The notes under the pieces were generated by a model. It searched no databases. It saw only the letters and a program-made list of their open reading frames with translations, and had not been told where the DNA came from. Of a stretch of DNA of 64,000 nt, positions 1 to 7,051 are shown piece by piece. The position numbers and the translations under genes were made by a program. This DNA is from Psychroserpens jangbogonensis (lineage in GTDB: Bacteria > Bacteroidota > Bacteroidia > Flavobacteriales > Flavobacteriaceae): NCBI RefSeq assembly GCF_000797465.1, contig NZ_JSWG01000008.1, positions 186,001 to 250,000 of the forward strand, written 5' to 3'. Every line of letters starts with the position of its first letter. Position 1 is the first letter of the stretch.

Positions 1-1
1 T

Positions 2-1360
2 TCGACTGAATTTTTAGAAGAAGCACGAATTAGTGAATTGCTACTCAAGTATAACAAATTTATGCCTGTGTCAATTAAATTCGGAACTAAAGAAGTTAAT
101 GTAGCACTTCCGGAAGATGCTCCAGAAGACGCAACACCAGAAAAAACTACAGTTGACAATATAATTAACAATCCTAATCCAGCTTGGACCAAACAACCAA
201 CTGAATTAGAAGATGAAAACTATAAAAGTTTTTACCGTGAGTTATATCCTTCACAATTTGAAGATCCATTATTCCATATTCATTTAAATGTAGATTATCC
301 ATTTAACTTGACAGGAATCTTGTATTTCCCTAAGATGACGAATGATTTAAACGTTCAGAAGGATAAAATTCAATTATATCAAAACCAAGTTTTTGTTACG
401 GATAATGTAGAAGGAATTGTTCCAGAATTCTTAACAATGTTAAGAGGTGTAATTGATTCACCAGACATTCCGTTAAACGTATCTCGTAGTTATTTGCAAG
501 CTGATGGAGCTGTGAAGAAAATTTCATCTTACATCACTCGTAAAGTAGCAGATAAATTAAAGTCATTATTTAATTCTAATCGTGAAGATTTTGAAGCTAA
601 ATGGGATGACATCAAAATCGTTATTGAATACGGAATGCTTTCTGAAGATAAATTCTTTGAAAAAGCAGATGCCTTTGCATTGTATCCAACAGTTGATGGT
701 GCGCATTACACGTATGAAGAACTTTACAACAAGATTAAAGCGAAGCAAACTGACAAAGATGACAAACTAGTTATTTTATATGCTTCAAATAAAGATACGC
801 AACACTCATATATTGAGTCTGCCAAGGCTAAAGGTTACGAAGTCTTAATGTTAGATTCTCCAATTGTATCACACTTGATTCAGAAGTTAGAAACGACCAA
901 AGAGAACATTTCTTTTGCTCGTGTTGATGGAGATCATATTGACAACCTGATTAAAAAGGATGAGACTGCAATTTCTAAACTATCTGAAGAAGAAAAAACA
1001 ACTTTAGATGCGTTATTAAAAGAAGTTGTGCCTTCAGAAAAATTCATGGTACAATTAGAAGCTATGGATAGTGATGCTAGTCCGTTTATTATTACACAAC
1101 CTGAGTTTATGCGTCGAATGAAAGAGATGCAACAAACAGGTGGTGGTGGAATGAATATGTTTGGCAATATGCCAGAGATACATAATCTTATTGTAAATAC
1201 AAACTCTGAATTGGTTAGTGAAATACTTAACACTAAAACCAAGAAAAAGCAAGAACGCTTGATTACTCAAAGTTTAGACTTGGCACGTTTGTCTCAAGGC
1301 TTACTTAAAGGTGAAGAGTTGACAAATTTTATCAAACGTAGTTACGACATGATAAAGTAA
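2..1360 (+). CDS. htpG: Chaperone HtpG (HSP90 family), C-terminal part
   Basis: This is the 3' part of an HSP90-family chaperone. The reading frame is open from base 2 and runs off the left edge, so about the first 175 residues (most of the N-terminal ATPase domain) lie outside the window. The visible 452 residues begin in the stretch FLEEARISELLLKYNKF that follows the ATPase domain, continue through the middle client-binding domain (YPFNLTGILYFPK; GVIDSPDIPLNVSRSYLQ) and end in the dimerisation domain. A glycine-rich loop (GGGGMNMFG) near the C terminus is common in Bacteroidota HtpG. HtpG is an ATP-dependent cytosolic folding factor, often heat-induced; no promoter is visible here. The gene ends at a strong terminator, so it is probably not co-transcribed with the sulfur genes downstream. 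The family assignment is firm. Confidence 0.96.
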   Translation, partial: STEFLEEARISELLLKYNKFMPVSIKFGTKEVNVALPEDAPEDATPEKTTVDNIINNPNPAWTKQPTELEDENYKSFYRELYPSQFEDPLFHIHLNVDYPFNLTGILYFPKMTNDLNVQKDKIQLYQNQVFVTDNVEGIVPEFLTMLRGVIDSPDIPLNVSRSYLQADGAVKKISSYITRKVADKLKSLFNSNREDFEAKWDDIKIVIEYGMLSEDKFFEKADAFALYPTVDGAHYTYEELYNKIKAKQTDKDDKLVILYASNKDTQHSYIESAKAKGYEVLMLDSPIVSHLIQKLETTKENISFARVDGDHIDNLIKKDETAISKLSEEEKTTLDALLKEVVPSEKFMVQLEAMDSDASPFIITQPEFMRRMKEMQQTGGGGMNMFGNMPEIHNLIVNTNSELVSEILNTKTKKKQERLITQSLDLARLSQGLLKGEELTNFIKRSYDMIK

Positions 1361-1390
1361 CATTTAGATTATTGAACTTTATATATTTAA

Positions 1391-1416
1391 GCCACCTCTT
1401 TTTGAGGTGGCTTTTT
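1391..1416 (+). terminator. Intrinsic terminator after htpG
   Basis: A perfect 8-bp stem (GCCACCTC and GAGGTGGC) with a TTTTT loop is followed directly by a T run. It sits 30 bases after the htpG stop and separates it from the sulfur cassette. Confidence 0.9.
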
Positions 1417-1435
1417 GGTTTTAAACCTTTTTAAA

Positions 1436-1515
1436 AGCCCATGGGCTATGTAACAAATGTTACACATCCTCATGACAATTATCATGTTATTATGACTTAT
1501 AGTGGAGTACCTTTA
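1436..1515 (+). promoter_or_regulatory. Palindrome-rich control region of the sulfur cassette
   Basis: Three inverted repeats lie side by side: AGCCCATGGGCT (1436-1447), TGTAACAAATGTTACA (1449-1464) and CATGACAATTATCATG (1471-1486). The last two have the form expected of CRP/FNR-family sites (TGTAAC-N4-GTTACA and TGA-N6-TCA). A near-consensus -7 element TACCTTTA lies at 1508-1515. If transcription starts 5-7 bases after it, the two FNR-like sites are centred near -42 and -64, which are the class II and class I activator positions. The repeats are seen directly. The regulator family and the geometry are inferred, and no clear -33 element is present, as expected of an activator-dependent promoter. 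Confidence 0.55.
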
Positions 1516-1589
1516 TATGACTTAAAGATGCTGAAAACCATGTGATTATTGAGAATCTATACTCAATTATTACAGTAAACTATAAAATC

Positions 1590-2936
1590 ATGAAATCATC
1601 TATTCTAAAAATTATGTATTTAGTTTTTTCAGTTTCAGCCATGGCTCAAACAGGTCACGTCCTACAAGGAACAGGATCAGTAAATATGTCAATGGGTGGA
1701 GCATCAACAGCACAACCAATAGATATTGCTGGTGCCTTACAATGGAATCCAGCTTCGATATCTACTTTTGATGGAACCATAATAAGTTTTGATATTGGGT
1801 TATTCTCCTCATCTCCAACTTTATACTCAACGGTTCCAGAATTTAACAGCATGGGTCAGCCTACTGGTAATTACTTTTCTGGTGTCACTAAGGACGATAG
1901 AGGTCTTTCTCCTATGCCTGCTTTAGCAATAGTTTGGGGAAAAGAAGATAGCAAGCATACGTTTGGAGCTTCAGCTTTTGGTGTCAGTGGATTTGGAGTT
2001 ACTTTCCCAGAAAGTATGACCAACCCAATTAATATGCCACAAAGCATGGGTGGATTCGGTAGAATAGAATCCGATTATATTTTATTACAAATCGGATTAT
2101 CTTATGCATATGAAATAACCGATAAATTGTCAATTGGGATACAACCAAATATTGATTATGCTACATTAGAATTAATGCCTAATCCTACAGCCAAACCTAA
2201 TATGTTTGGTTACCCATCTGCGGATAAAGCTTCAGCTATTGGATTTGGTGGACAAATTGGGGTATTCTATGATACAAAATCAGGCTTAAAGTTAGGTGCA
2301 TCATATAAAACAAATCAATACTTTGGAGAATTTGAATTTGAAAACACCTATCCAGATGGTTCAGATGGCACAAACACTTTCCAAATGGATTATCCTGCTA
2401 TCGTTTCTCTCGGTTTAGGGTATTCTATCAACAACTTTGATATTGCTCTAGATTTTAGAAGAGTATTGTATGAAGACACCGAAGGTTTCTCAAAAACAGG
2501 TTGGGATTTTGATAATAATATGCTTCCGTCAGTAGCAGGATTTGGTTGGGAGAACATTTCTATTTTATCTGCAGGTATTCAATACAAGGGCATTAACAAA
2601 TTACCAGTACGACTTGGATATACTTACAGTTCTAATCCTATAAATGATGAAGTTGCGTTTTACAATATTCCAGCAACAGCAATTACTAAAAATGCATTTC
2701 AATTCGGTTTAACCTATGAATTTAGTGCGAGACTTAACTTAAATGCTGTGTATCATCATGGTGATAGTGGAGGAAAAACTTCAGGTCAAGTGTTAAATCC
2801 ACAATTCACATCAAACTTCCCTCCATATGGTGGAATTCCTGGAAGTGATGTGTCATACGATATGACAACCGATTTATTTATGATCGGATTTAATTACACG
2901 TTTAAAAATAAGCAAGCAGTAAATAACGACTTATAA
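1590..2936 (+). CDS. OmpP1/FadL family outer-membrane channel
   Basis: A 448-residue outer-membrane beta-barrel of the FadL/OmpP1/TodX family, which carries hydrophobic compounds across the outer membrane. The start at 1590 is chosen because it gives a clean signal peptide (MKSSILKIMYLVFSVSAMAQ, cleavage after AMA) and an upstream in-frame ATG at 1542 would not. The mature N terminus has the family hatch-like stretch GSVNMSMGGASTAQP followed by GALQWNPAS, where FadL proteins have a conserved N-P-A motif. Alternating hydrophobic strands follow, and the protein ends in the aromatic strand FMIGFNYTF. It is the first gene of a tightly spaced group with a sulfide:quinone oxidoreductase 14 bases downstream. 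The substrate is unknown; the neighbours suggest a reduced or hydrophobic sulfur compound, which is inference only. Confidence 0.85.
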   Translation: MKSSILKIMYLVFSVSAMAQTGHVLQGTGSVNMSMGGASTAQPIDIAGALQWNPASISTFDGTIISFDIGLFSSSPTLYSTVPEFNSMGQPTGNYFSGVTKDDRGLSPMPALAIVWGKEDSKHTFGASAFGVSGFGVTFPESMTNPINMPQSMGGFGRIESDYILLQIGLSYAYEITDKLSIGIQPNIDYATLELMPNPTAKPNMFGYPSADKASAIGFGGQIGVFYDTKSGLKLGASYKTNQYFGEFEFENTYPDGSDGTNTFQMDYPAIVSLGLGYSINNFDIALDFRRVLYEDTEGFSKTGWDFDNNMLPSVAGFGWENISILSAGIQYKGINKLPVRLGYTYSSNPINDEVAFYNIPATAITKNAFQFGLTYEFSARLNLNAVYHHGDSGGKTSGQVLNPQFTSNFPPYGGIPGSDVSYDMTTDLFMIGFNYTFKNKQAVNNDL

Positions 2937-2950
2937 AAAAAATTAAGAAA

Positions 2951-4195
2951 ATGAAAGAGCTACTCATATTAGGCGCAGGAACATCAGGAACAATGATGGC
3001 AAATCATCTGAGGAAAACCCTTCCAAAAAAAGAATGGAATTTGACAATTGTGGATCAGGAAGAAATACATTATTATCAACCCGGGTTTTTATTTCTGCCT
3101 TTCGATTTATATAAATCTAAGGATGTTAAAAAGAAGATAGATAAGTTCATTCCTAAAGGAGTTAATTTAATTAACGAAAAGATTGAACGTATAGATAAAG
3201 ACAATGATACTGTTATCCTTAAAAATAATACATCATTAAAGTATGATATTTTAATTATAGCTACAGGAACTGATATTTCTCCTCAAGAAATTGAAGGAAT
3301 GCTAGGTGATCATTGGCATCAAACTGTATTTGATTTTTACACATTCGAAGGCGCAAGAAATTTACGTAATAAACTAAGAAAATGGGAAGGTGGTAAACTT
3401 GTAGTTCACATCTCTGAAATGCCTATTAAATGTCCAGTAGCTCCTTTAGAATTTACTTTTTTAGCTGACTCATATTTTATTAATAAAGGAATGCGAGATA
3501 AAGTTGATATTACATTTGTAACACCAATGTCTGGAGCATTTACAAAACCGAAAGCAACAGAAGCTTTAGACTACTTACTTGAACAAAAACATATTAAAGT
3601 AGTTCCTGATTTTAATATTGAAAGTGTAGATGGAGAGCACCAAAAAATCATAGATTATGGAGGTGAAGAAGTAGACTATGATCTATTAGTTACTGTCCCA
3701 ACGAATATGGGTGATGAAATGATTGAACGTTCTGGATTTGGCGATGAATTAAATTTTGTGCCAACCGATAAAGCAACACTTCAAACGACAGTAAAGGACA
3801 ATATTTTTGCTATTGGTGATGCTACAAATATTCCTGCTTCTAAAGCTGGTTCTGTAGCGCATTTTGAGGCCGAAATATTAACAGATAACATTATGAGATA
3901 TATAGCTGGAAAGGAGCTTAAAAAAGAATATGACGGTCATGCTAATTGTTTTATAGAAACTGGTCATGGCAAAGCATTATTAATAGACTTTAATTACAGT
4001 CAAGAACCTGTAAAAGGCACATTTCCATTTCCCGTTGTTGGTCCATTAAGTTTATTAAAGGAAACACACATGAACCATATGGGTAAATTAGCCTTCCGAT
4101 GGATTTATTGGAATATGCTTATCAAAGGCAAACATATTCCTTTTGTATCTGCAACCATGGATACAGCTGGAAAACAATTAGAAGAATCAATATAA
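2951..4195 (+). CDS. Sulfide:quinone oxidoreductase (SQR)-type flavoprotein
   Basis: A 414-residue FAD-dependent oxidoreductase of the SQR/FCSD group, which oxidises sulfide to polysulfide or persulfide and passes electrons to quinone at the inner face of the membrane. An N-terminal dinucleotide fold is visible (LGAGTSGTMMANHLRK, residues 7-22), with YYQPGF at 41-46, the ATG motif at 104-106 and the second FAD motif FAIGDATNIP at 287-296. The two redox Cys expected of SQR are present: Cys161 in KCPVAP and Cys333 in ANCFIETG. The C-terminal stretch around residues 380-395 (LAFRWIYWNMLIKG) fits an amphipathic membrane anchor. It lies between the FadL-like gene and a TusE/DsrC-like gene with short gaps, so it is probably co-transcribed. 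The SQR type was not resolved. Confidence 0.88.
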   Translation: MKELLILGAGTSGTMMANHLRKTLPKKEWNLTIVDQEEIHYYQPGFLFLPFDLYKSKDVKKKIDKFIPKGVNLINEKIERIDKDNDTVILKNNTSLKYDILIIATGTDISPQEIEGMLGDHWHQTVFDFYTFEGARNLRNKLRKWEGGKLVVHISEMPIKCPVAPLEFTFLADSYFINKGMRDKVDITFVTPMSGAFTKPKATEALDYLLEQKHIKVVPDFNIESVDGEHQKIIDYGGEEVDYDLLVTVPTNMGDEMIERSGFGDELNFVPTDKATLQTTVKDNIFAIGDATNIPASKAGSVAHFEAEILTDNIMRYIAGKELKKEYDGHANCFIETGHGKALLIDFNYSQEPVKGTFPFPVVGPLSLLKETHMNHMGKLAFRWIYWNMLIKGKHIPFVSATMDTAGKQLEESI

Positions 4196-4217
4196 TTATA
4201 AACTAAATCTTTAAATA

Positions 4218-4532
4218 ATGGTAGTAGAAAAAATATATGGCGAACTATGTGTTACTTGTAATGAACAAGGATATTTAACAGATCTAAATCAATGGACTGA
4301 AGAAATTGGTTTAGAAATCGCTAAAGAAGAAGGTATTGAAATGACAAACGAACATTGGGATGTAATTGCTTATTTACAAGATCAATGCAGAAAAGAGGTT
4401 CCTTTAAGTATTAGAAAAATTGGTAAAAGTGGTGTAGTTAGCATCAAAGAATTCTATCACCTATTCCCAAAAGGCCCTTTAAAAATATCGAGCAGAATAG
4501 CTGGTATACCAAAACCTGTTAGTTGTATATAA
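4218..4532 (+). CDS. TusE/DsrC/DsvC family sulfur carrier
   Basis: A 104-residue DsrC/TusE-fold protein that would carry sulfur as a persulfide on its C-terminal Cys. Family marks are GYLTDLNQW (18-26), LTNEHWDVI-like EMTNEHWDVI (41-50), FYHLFPKGP (79-87) and the C-terminal arm IAGIPKPVSCI with the penultimate Cys103. In true DsrC a second Cys stands 11 residues upstream; here that position is Ser92, so the protein resembles the one-Cys TusE form. It also has an extra C-V-T-C pair at residues 11-14 near the N terminus. It is 22 bases downstream of the SQR gene and 34 bases before the DsrE2-like gene, which suggests it receives sulfane sulfur from one of them. Family firm, exact role inferred. 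Confidence 0.87.
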   Translation: MVVEKIYGELCVTCNEQGYLTDLNQWTEEIGLEIAKEEGIEMTNEHWDVIAYLQDQCRKEVPLSIRKIGKSGVVSIKEFYHLFPKGPLKISSRIAGIPKPVSCI

Positions 4533-4566
4533 CTAAGGTTTTAACTAATCAATAAATACTATTAAA

Positions 4567-5082
4567 ATGGAAAATACTATAACAAGCCCTGTAACTGACA
4601 AAACAGATGACAAAAAGCCTATCAAAAAGATGATGCTTATTCTTTCAAAAGCTACGATTGATAATGTATACGCCTGTTTTATATTAGCTAATGGAGCTAG
4701 AATGGAAGGAATAGAATCTGAAATATTTTTTACTTTCTTTGGTTTAGAAGCCATTCAAAAAAAGAAATTAGAACATTTACATGTAGCAACCGTTGGTAAT
4801 CCAGGAATGCACATTCCAACTATGCTCGGTGGTTTACCAGGCATGGAAGCTTTTGCTACTAAAATGATGAAATCAGAAATGGAAAAACTTGATATACCAC
4901 CTGTTGGCGAATTTTTAGAAATCCTAGCAGCCTCTGGAACTAAACTTTGGGCTTGCAAACTAGCAATGGATATGTTCCATCTTGAAAAAGAACATTTAAT
5001 TGATGATCTTGATGGTGTTTTAACCGTTGGTGATTTCTATACACGCGCACAAGGAGACAGTACACAGTTACTATTTATATAG
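4567..5082 (+). CDS. DsrE2-like (DsrE/DsrF family) sulfur-handling protein
   Basis: A 171-residue protein of the DsrE2/DrsE_2 type. It starts with a short charged tail (about 20 residues), then a Rossmann-like strand KKMMLILSKATIDNVYACFILANGA, a strand SEIFFTFFGLEAI (52-64), and the characteristic ASGTKLWACKLAMDMF (122-137), where Cys130 is in the position of the reactive Cys of this family. The end VLTVGDFYTRA matches the DsrE2 C terminus. Members of this group act as persulfide carriers or sulfurtransferases in sulfur-oxidising bacteria. There is no obvious membrane anchor. It closes the SQR-TusE-DsrE2 group and is followed at once by a terminator. Family firm; the sulfur flow within this cassette is inferred from context. 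Confidence 0.85.
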   Translation: MENTITSPVTDKTDDKKPIKKMMLILSKATIDNVYACFILANGARMEGIESEIFFTFFGLEAIQKKKLEHLHVATVGNPGMHIPTMLGGLPGMEAFATKMMKSEMEKLDIPPVGEFLEILAASGTKLWACKLAMDMFHLEKEHLIDDLDGVLTVGDFYTRAQGDSTQLLFI

Positions 5083-5103
5083 TTTCTTTAATTTACTAAG
5101 ACA

Positions 5104-5135
5104 AACCACTTTGTTCATTCAAGGTGGTTTTTTTT
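5104..5135 (+). terminator. Intrinsic terminator of the sulfur cassette
   Basis: Stem AACCACTTTG (5104-5113) and CAAGGTGGTT (5120-5129) with one G-U pair and a six-base loop, followed by a T run. It lies 21 bases after the DsrE2-like gene. The same stem sequence is reused in the terminator at 7711. Confidence 0.85.
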
Positions 5136-5160
5136 ATCTCCTAAATTTAAATTTAACCTC

Positions 5161-5193
5161 TGACACAGTATGACACCAGCCCAAATATCTTTG
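5161..5193 (+). promoter_or_regulatory. Promoter of the VOC gene with tandem TGACAC repeats
   Basis: A perfect Bacteroidota -7 element TATCTTTG stands at 5186-5193, 30 bases before the VOC start. In place of a -33 TTTG box there are two direct copies of TGACAC (5161-5166 and 5171-5176), ten bases or one helical turn apart. This layout suggests binding of a dimeric regulator, perhaps the WYL protein encoded next door. The elements are seen; the regulator is inferred. Confidence 0.55.
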
Positions 5194-5223
5194 CACCAAG
5201 TTTAACAAATAAATCAATTAAAA

Positions 5224-5601
5224 ATGAAAAATGCAGTAAACTGGTTTGAAATTCCAGTAACAGATTACAACAGAGCTAAACAATTTTATGAAACTGTTAT
5301 GGATTCAGAAATTAAGGACCATCATATGCCAGAACAGAAAACAAAATATGGCATGTTTGCTTACGATGAAGATAACAACGGTGTTGGTGGTGCTATAATT
5401 GAAGCCGAAGGACAAAATCCAACAAAAGATGGCGCAACGATTTATTTAAATGGTGGTGAAAACCTAAATACATCTTTAGAGAAAGTGGAACCATCTGGTG
5501 GTAAAGTTGTAATGCCTAAAACTGATATTGGTGAATTTGGATTTATAGCTCAATTTATTGATACAGAAGGTAATCGAATAGCTCTACATTCTTATATGTA
5601 A
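5224..5601 (+). CDS. VOC family (glyoxalase/bleomycin-resistance fold) protein
   Basis: A 125-residue single-domain vicinal-oxygen-chelate protein. It shows the N-terminal strand and helix NWFEIPVTDYNRAKQFYETV (residues 5-24), the central GVGGAIIEAEG, the strand GATIYLN, and the ending FIAQFIDTEGNRIALHS typical of this fold, where the last strand usually supplies a metal ligand Glu or its substitute. VOC proteins include glyoxalase I, dioxygenases and antibiotic-binding proteins, and the sequence does not tell which applies. The position of His in the first strand (often a metal ligand) is taken by Glu or Asn, so metal binding is uncertain. It has its own promoter and is followed by a WYL-type regulator; such VOC-regulator pairs suggest response to a small electrophile or drug, which is inference. 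Confidence 0.85.
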   Translation: MKNAVNWFEIPVTDYNRAKQFYETVMDSEIKDHHMPEQKTKYGMFAYDEDNNGVGGAIIEAEGQNPTKDGATIYLNGGENLNTSLEKVEPSGGKVVMPKTDIGEFGFIAQFIDTEGNRIALHSYM

Positions 5602-5622
5602 TTCATTCATCAAAAAACGAAC

Positions 5623-5656
5623 AGATAGTGAATTGCTTTGCGGTTCACTATCTTTG
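5623..5656 (+). promoter_or_regulatory. Inverted repeat overlapping a -7 element before the WYL regulator
   Basis: A perfect 10-bp inverted repeat (AGATAGTGAA at 5623-5632 and TTCACTATCT at 5644-5653, spacer 11) runs into TATCTTTG at 5649-5656, a perfect TAnnTTTG element six bases before the ATG at 5662. It could be an operator for self-control of the regulator. As RNA it could also form a hairpin that ends VOC transcription, although the T run after it is short. A promoter this close would give a nearly leaderless mRNA. Confidence 0.45.
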
Positions 5657-5661
5657 TGATT

Positions 5662-6354
5662 ATGTCTCAACTTTCTCGTCTAATATCTATATTAACCTTA
5701 CTTCGTGCTAAGCGACTCTTAACTGCAACCGAGCTTTCAAAAAAGTTTGATGTAAGTGTGAGAACAATTTATAGAGATATTAGAAAAATAGAAGAAGCTG
5801 GTGTTCCCGTTGCCACGATAGAAGGCAAAGGTTACTCTCTTATGGAAGGCTATGCTGTTTCACCTGTACAATTCACCGAAAAACAAGCTAATGCTTTGAT
5901 CACAGCACAACTCCTTGTTCAACAAACTAATGATTCTTCATTTACAACAGATTTTAATGAAGCTCTAACCAAGATCAAATCTGTTTTTCGTACTTCAATT
6001 CAAGAAAAAAGTGAATTATTAGCCAGTAAAATTTATGTATTTGACACTAATTATGAGAACATCTCAAGTGATGCTTTATCAGAAATACAGTTAGCCATAA
6101 CACATTTCAATTATGTTGAAATCAACTATCGAAAAGCTGCAGATCCTAATATGACATTTAGAAAAATAGAACCCTATGCTCTGTTTTCTACTAATAACAA
6201 ATGGATTTTAATTGCTTGGTGTTATTTACGTAATGACCATCGTGCATTTAGGTTAGATCGGATTCAATCATTTAAAATTTTATCTGAACGCTTTATGGAT
6301 AGAAAATTTAATTTGCAAACCTATTTTCAGTCTTGTCCATACGATACTAAATAA
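5662..6354 (+). CDS. HTH_11/WYL-domain (YafY-type) transcriptional regulator
   Basis: A 230-residue regulator. The N-terminal winged helix (residues about 5-60) contains LTATELSKKFDVSVRTIYRDIRKIEEAGVP, the DeoR/HTH_11 form, followed by the hinge IEGKGYSLMEG. The C-terminal half (about 135-230) is a WYL domain: FNYVEINYRKA, then KIEPYALFSTNNKWILIAWCYLR, and RAFRLDRIQSFKI, where the Arg-rich strand is typical of ligand sensing. The ATG at 5662 is chosen over an upstream TTG because the family begins just before LSRLISIL and because the promoter element ends at 5656. Bacterial WYL proteins of this size are one-component regulators of nearby genes. The VOC gene just upstream and the repeats around both starts make it a likely local regulator. 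Confidence 0.88.
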   Translation: MSQLSRLISILTLLRAKRLLTATELSKKFDVSVRTIYRDIRKIEEAGVPVATIEGKGYSLMEGYAVSPVQFTEKQANALITAQLLVQQTNDSSFTTDFNEALTKIKSVFRTSIQEKSELLASKIYVFDTNYENISSDALSEIQLAITHFNYVEINYRKAADPNMTFRKIEPYALFSTNNKWILIAWCYLRNDHRAFRLDRIQSFKILSERFMDRKFNLQTYFQSCPYDTK

Positions 6355-6370
6355 CAAATTTGTTTATTCA

Positions 6371-6391
6371 AGGTGATTTATGGTTTCACCT
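6371..6391 (+). terminator. Weak hairpin after the WYL regulator
   Basis: AGGTGA and TCACCT form a 6-bp stem with a nine-base loop, 16 bases after the stop. The following sequence is T/C rich but lacks a clean T run, so this is only a possible terminator. Confidence 0.3.
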
Positions 6392-6423
6392 CTCCTCTAT
6401 TTCTTTAAAAAAAAGTTAAATAT

Positions 6424-6454
6424 TTTGTCATATCTAAACGATTGGTTAGTTTTG
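6424..6454 (+). promoter_or_regulatory. tetR promoter with overlapping operator
   Basis: A textbook Bacteroidota promoter: TTTG at 6424-6427, a 19-base spacer, then TAGTTTTG at 6447-6454, 18 bases before the ATG. The inverted repeat CTAAACGATTGGTTAG (6434-6449) fills the spacer and touches the -7 box. The same motif with one change recurs between this regulator and its downstream gene, which strongly suggests autorepression by the TetR protein. Confidence 0.75.
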
Positions 6455-6472
6455 TTTTGTATTTAGAAATTA

Positions 6473-7036
6473 ATGGCTCGAAAAAAAGAATATATAGAAG
6501 AAGAAGTGATAGAAAAAGCAATGGCTTTATTCTGGCGCAAAGGTTATGAAACCACTTCAATGATGATGCTTGAAAAAGAAATGGGCATTAACAAATTCTC
6601 TATATACTCTAGTTTTGGTAGTAAAGACGGTGTTTTTATTGAAAGCATAAAATGCTATAAACAAAAATTAAGACAAGTTACAGACAAACTAAAAGCATCC
6701 TCTAATGGCATTACCGGTTTAAAGCAATATTTCTATGACTTTATAGAATTTTCAAAAGATTCTACATTGAGAAAAGGATGCTTGGTTACCAATTCGGTAA
6801 ATGAATTGAACGAAGACACAAACCCAAAAATAAAAGAAGAACTATCAAAATTTACAAACACTATTAGAAGCTTATTTGCAAATAATTTACAGCAAGAAGT
6901 CAGCTTTAATAATTCTGAAATTGAAGAGAAAGCAGATTATTTAATTATTTCAATGTTTGGACTAGCTTCTGCATCACGAGTGTTTAACGATCAACAACTA
7001 AACAACTATATAGAAAACATATTTAAGAGTATCTAA
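6473..7036 (+). CDS. TetR/AcrR family transcriptional regulator
   Basis: A 187-residue one-component repressor. The N-terminal HTH (residues about 8-55) reads VIEKAMALFWRKGYETTSMMMLEKEMGINKFSIYSSFGSKDGVF, a typical TetR DNA-binding domain with the recognition-helix Y-S-S-F-G-S-K motif. The C-terminal ligand domain contains RKGCLVTNSVNEL, also conserved in the YcdC/AcrR-like branch that ends with a helical dimer face. It is followed 67 bases later by an AhpD-like gene, and operator copies stand before both genes, so it probably represses itself and that gene. Its inducer is unknown. The family is firm. Confidence 0.93.
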   Translation: MARKKEYIEEEVIEKAMALFWRKGYETTSMMMLEKEMGINKFSIYSSFGSKDGVFIESIKCYKQKLRQVTDKLKASSNGITGLKQYFYDFIEFSKDSTLRKGCLVTNSVNELNEDTNPKIKEELSKFTNTIRSLFANNLQQEVSFNNSEIEEKADYLIISMFGLASASRVFNDQQLNNYIENIFKSI

Positions 7037-7051
7037 CATTTTTTTTAATCA

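Noticed and set aside
934-1270. Two long minus-strand reading frames opposite htpG
   Set aside because: Low-complexity or implausible protein sequence and complete overlap with a confidently coding frame; shadows of htpG.
4218-4532. Complete dissimilatory sulfite reductase (dsr) pathway
   Set aside because: Only DsrC-like and DsrE2-like proteins are present; no dsrAB, sox or heterodisulfide reductase genes are in the window.
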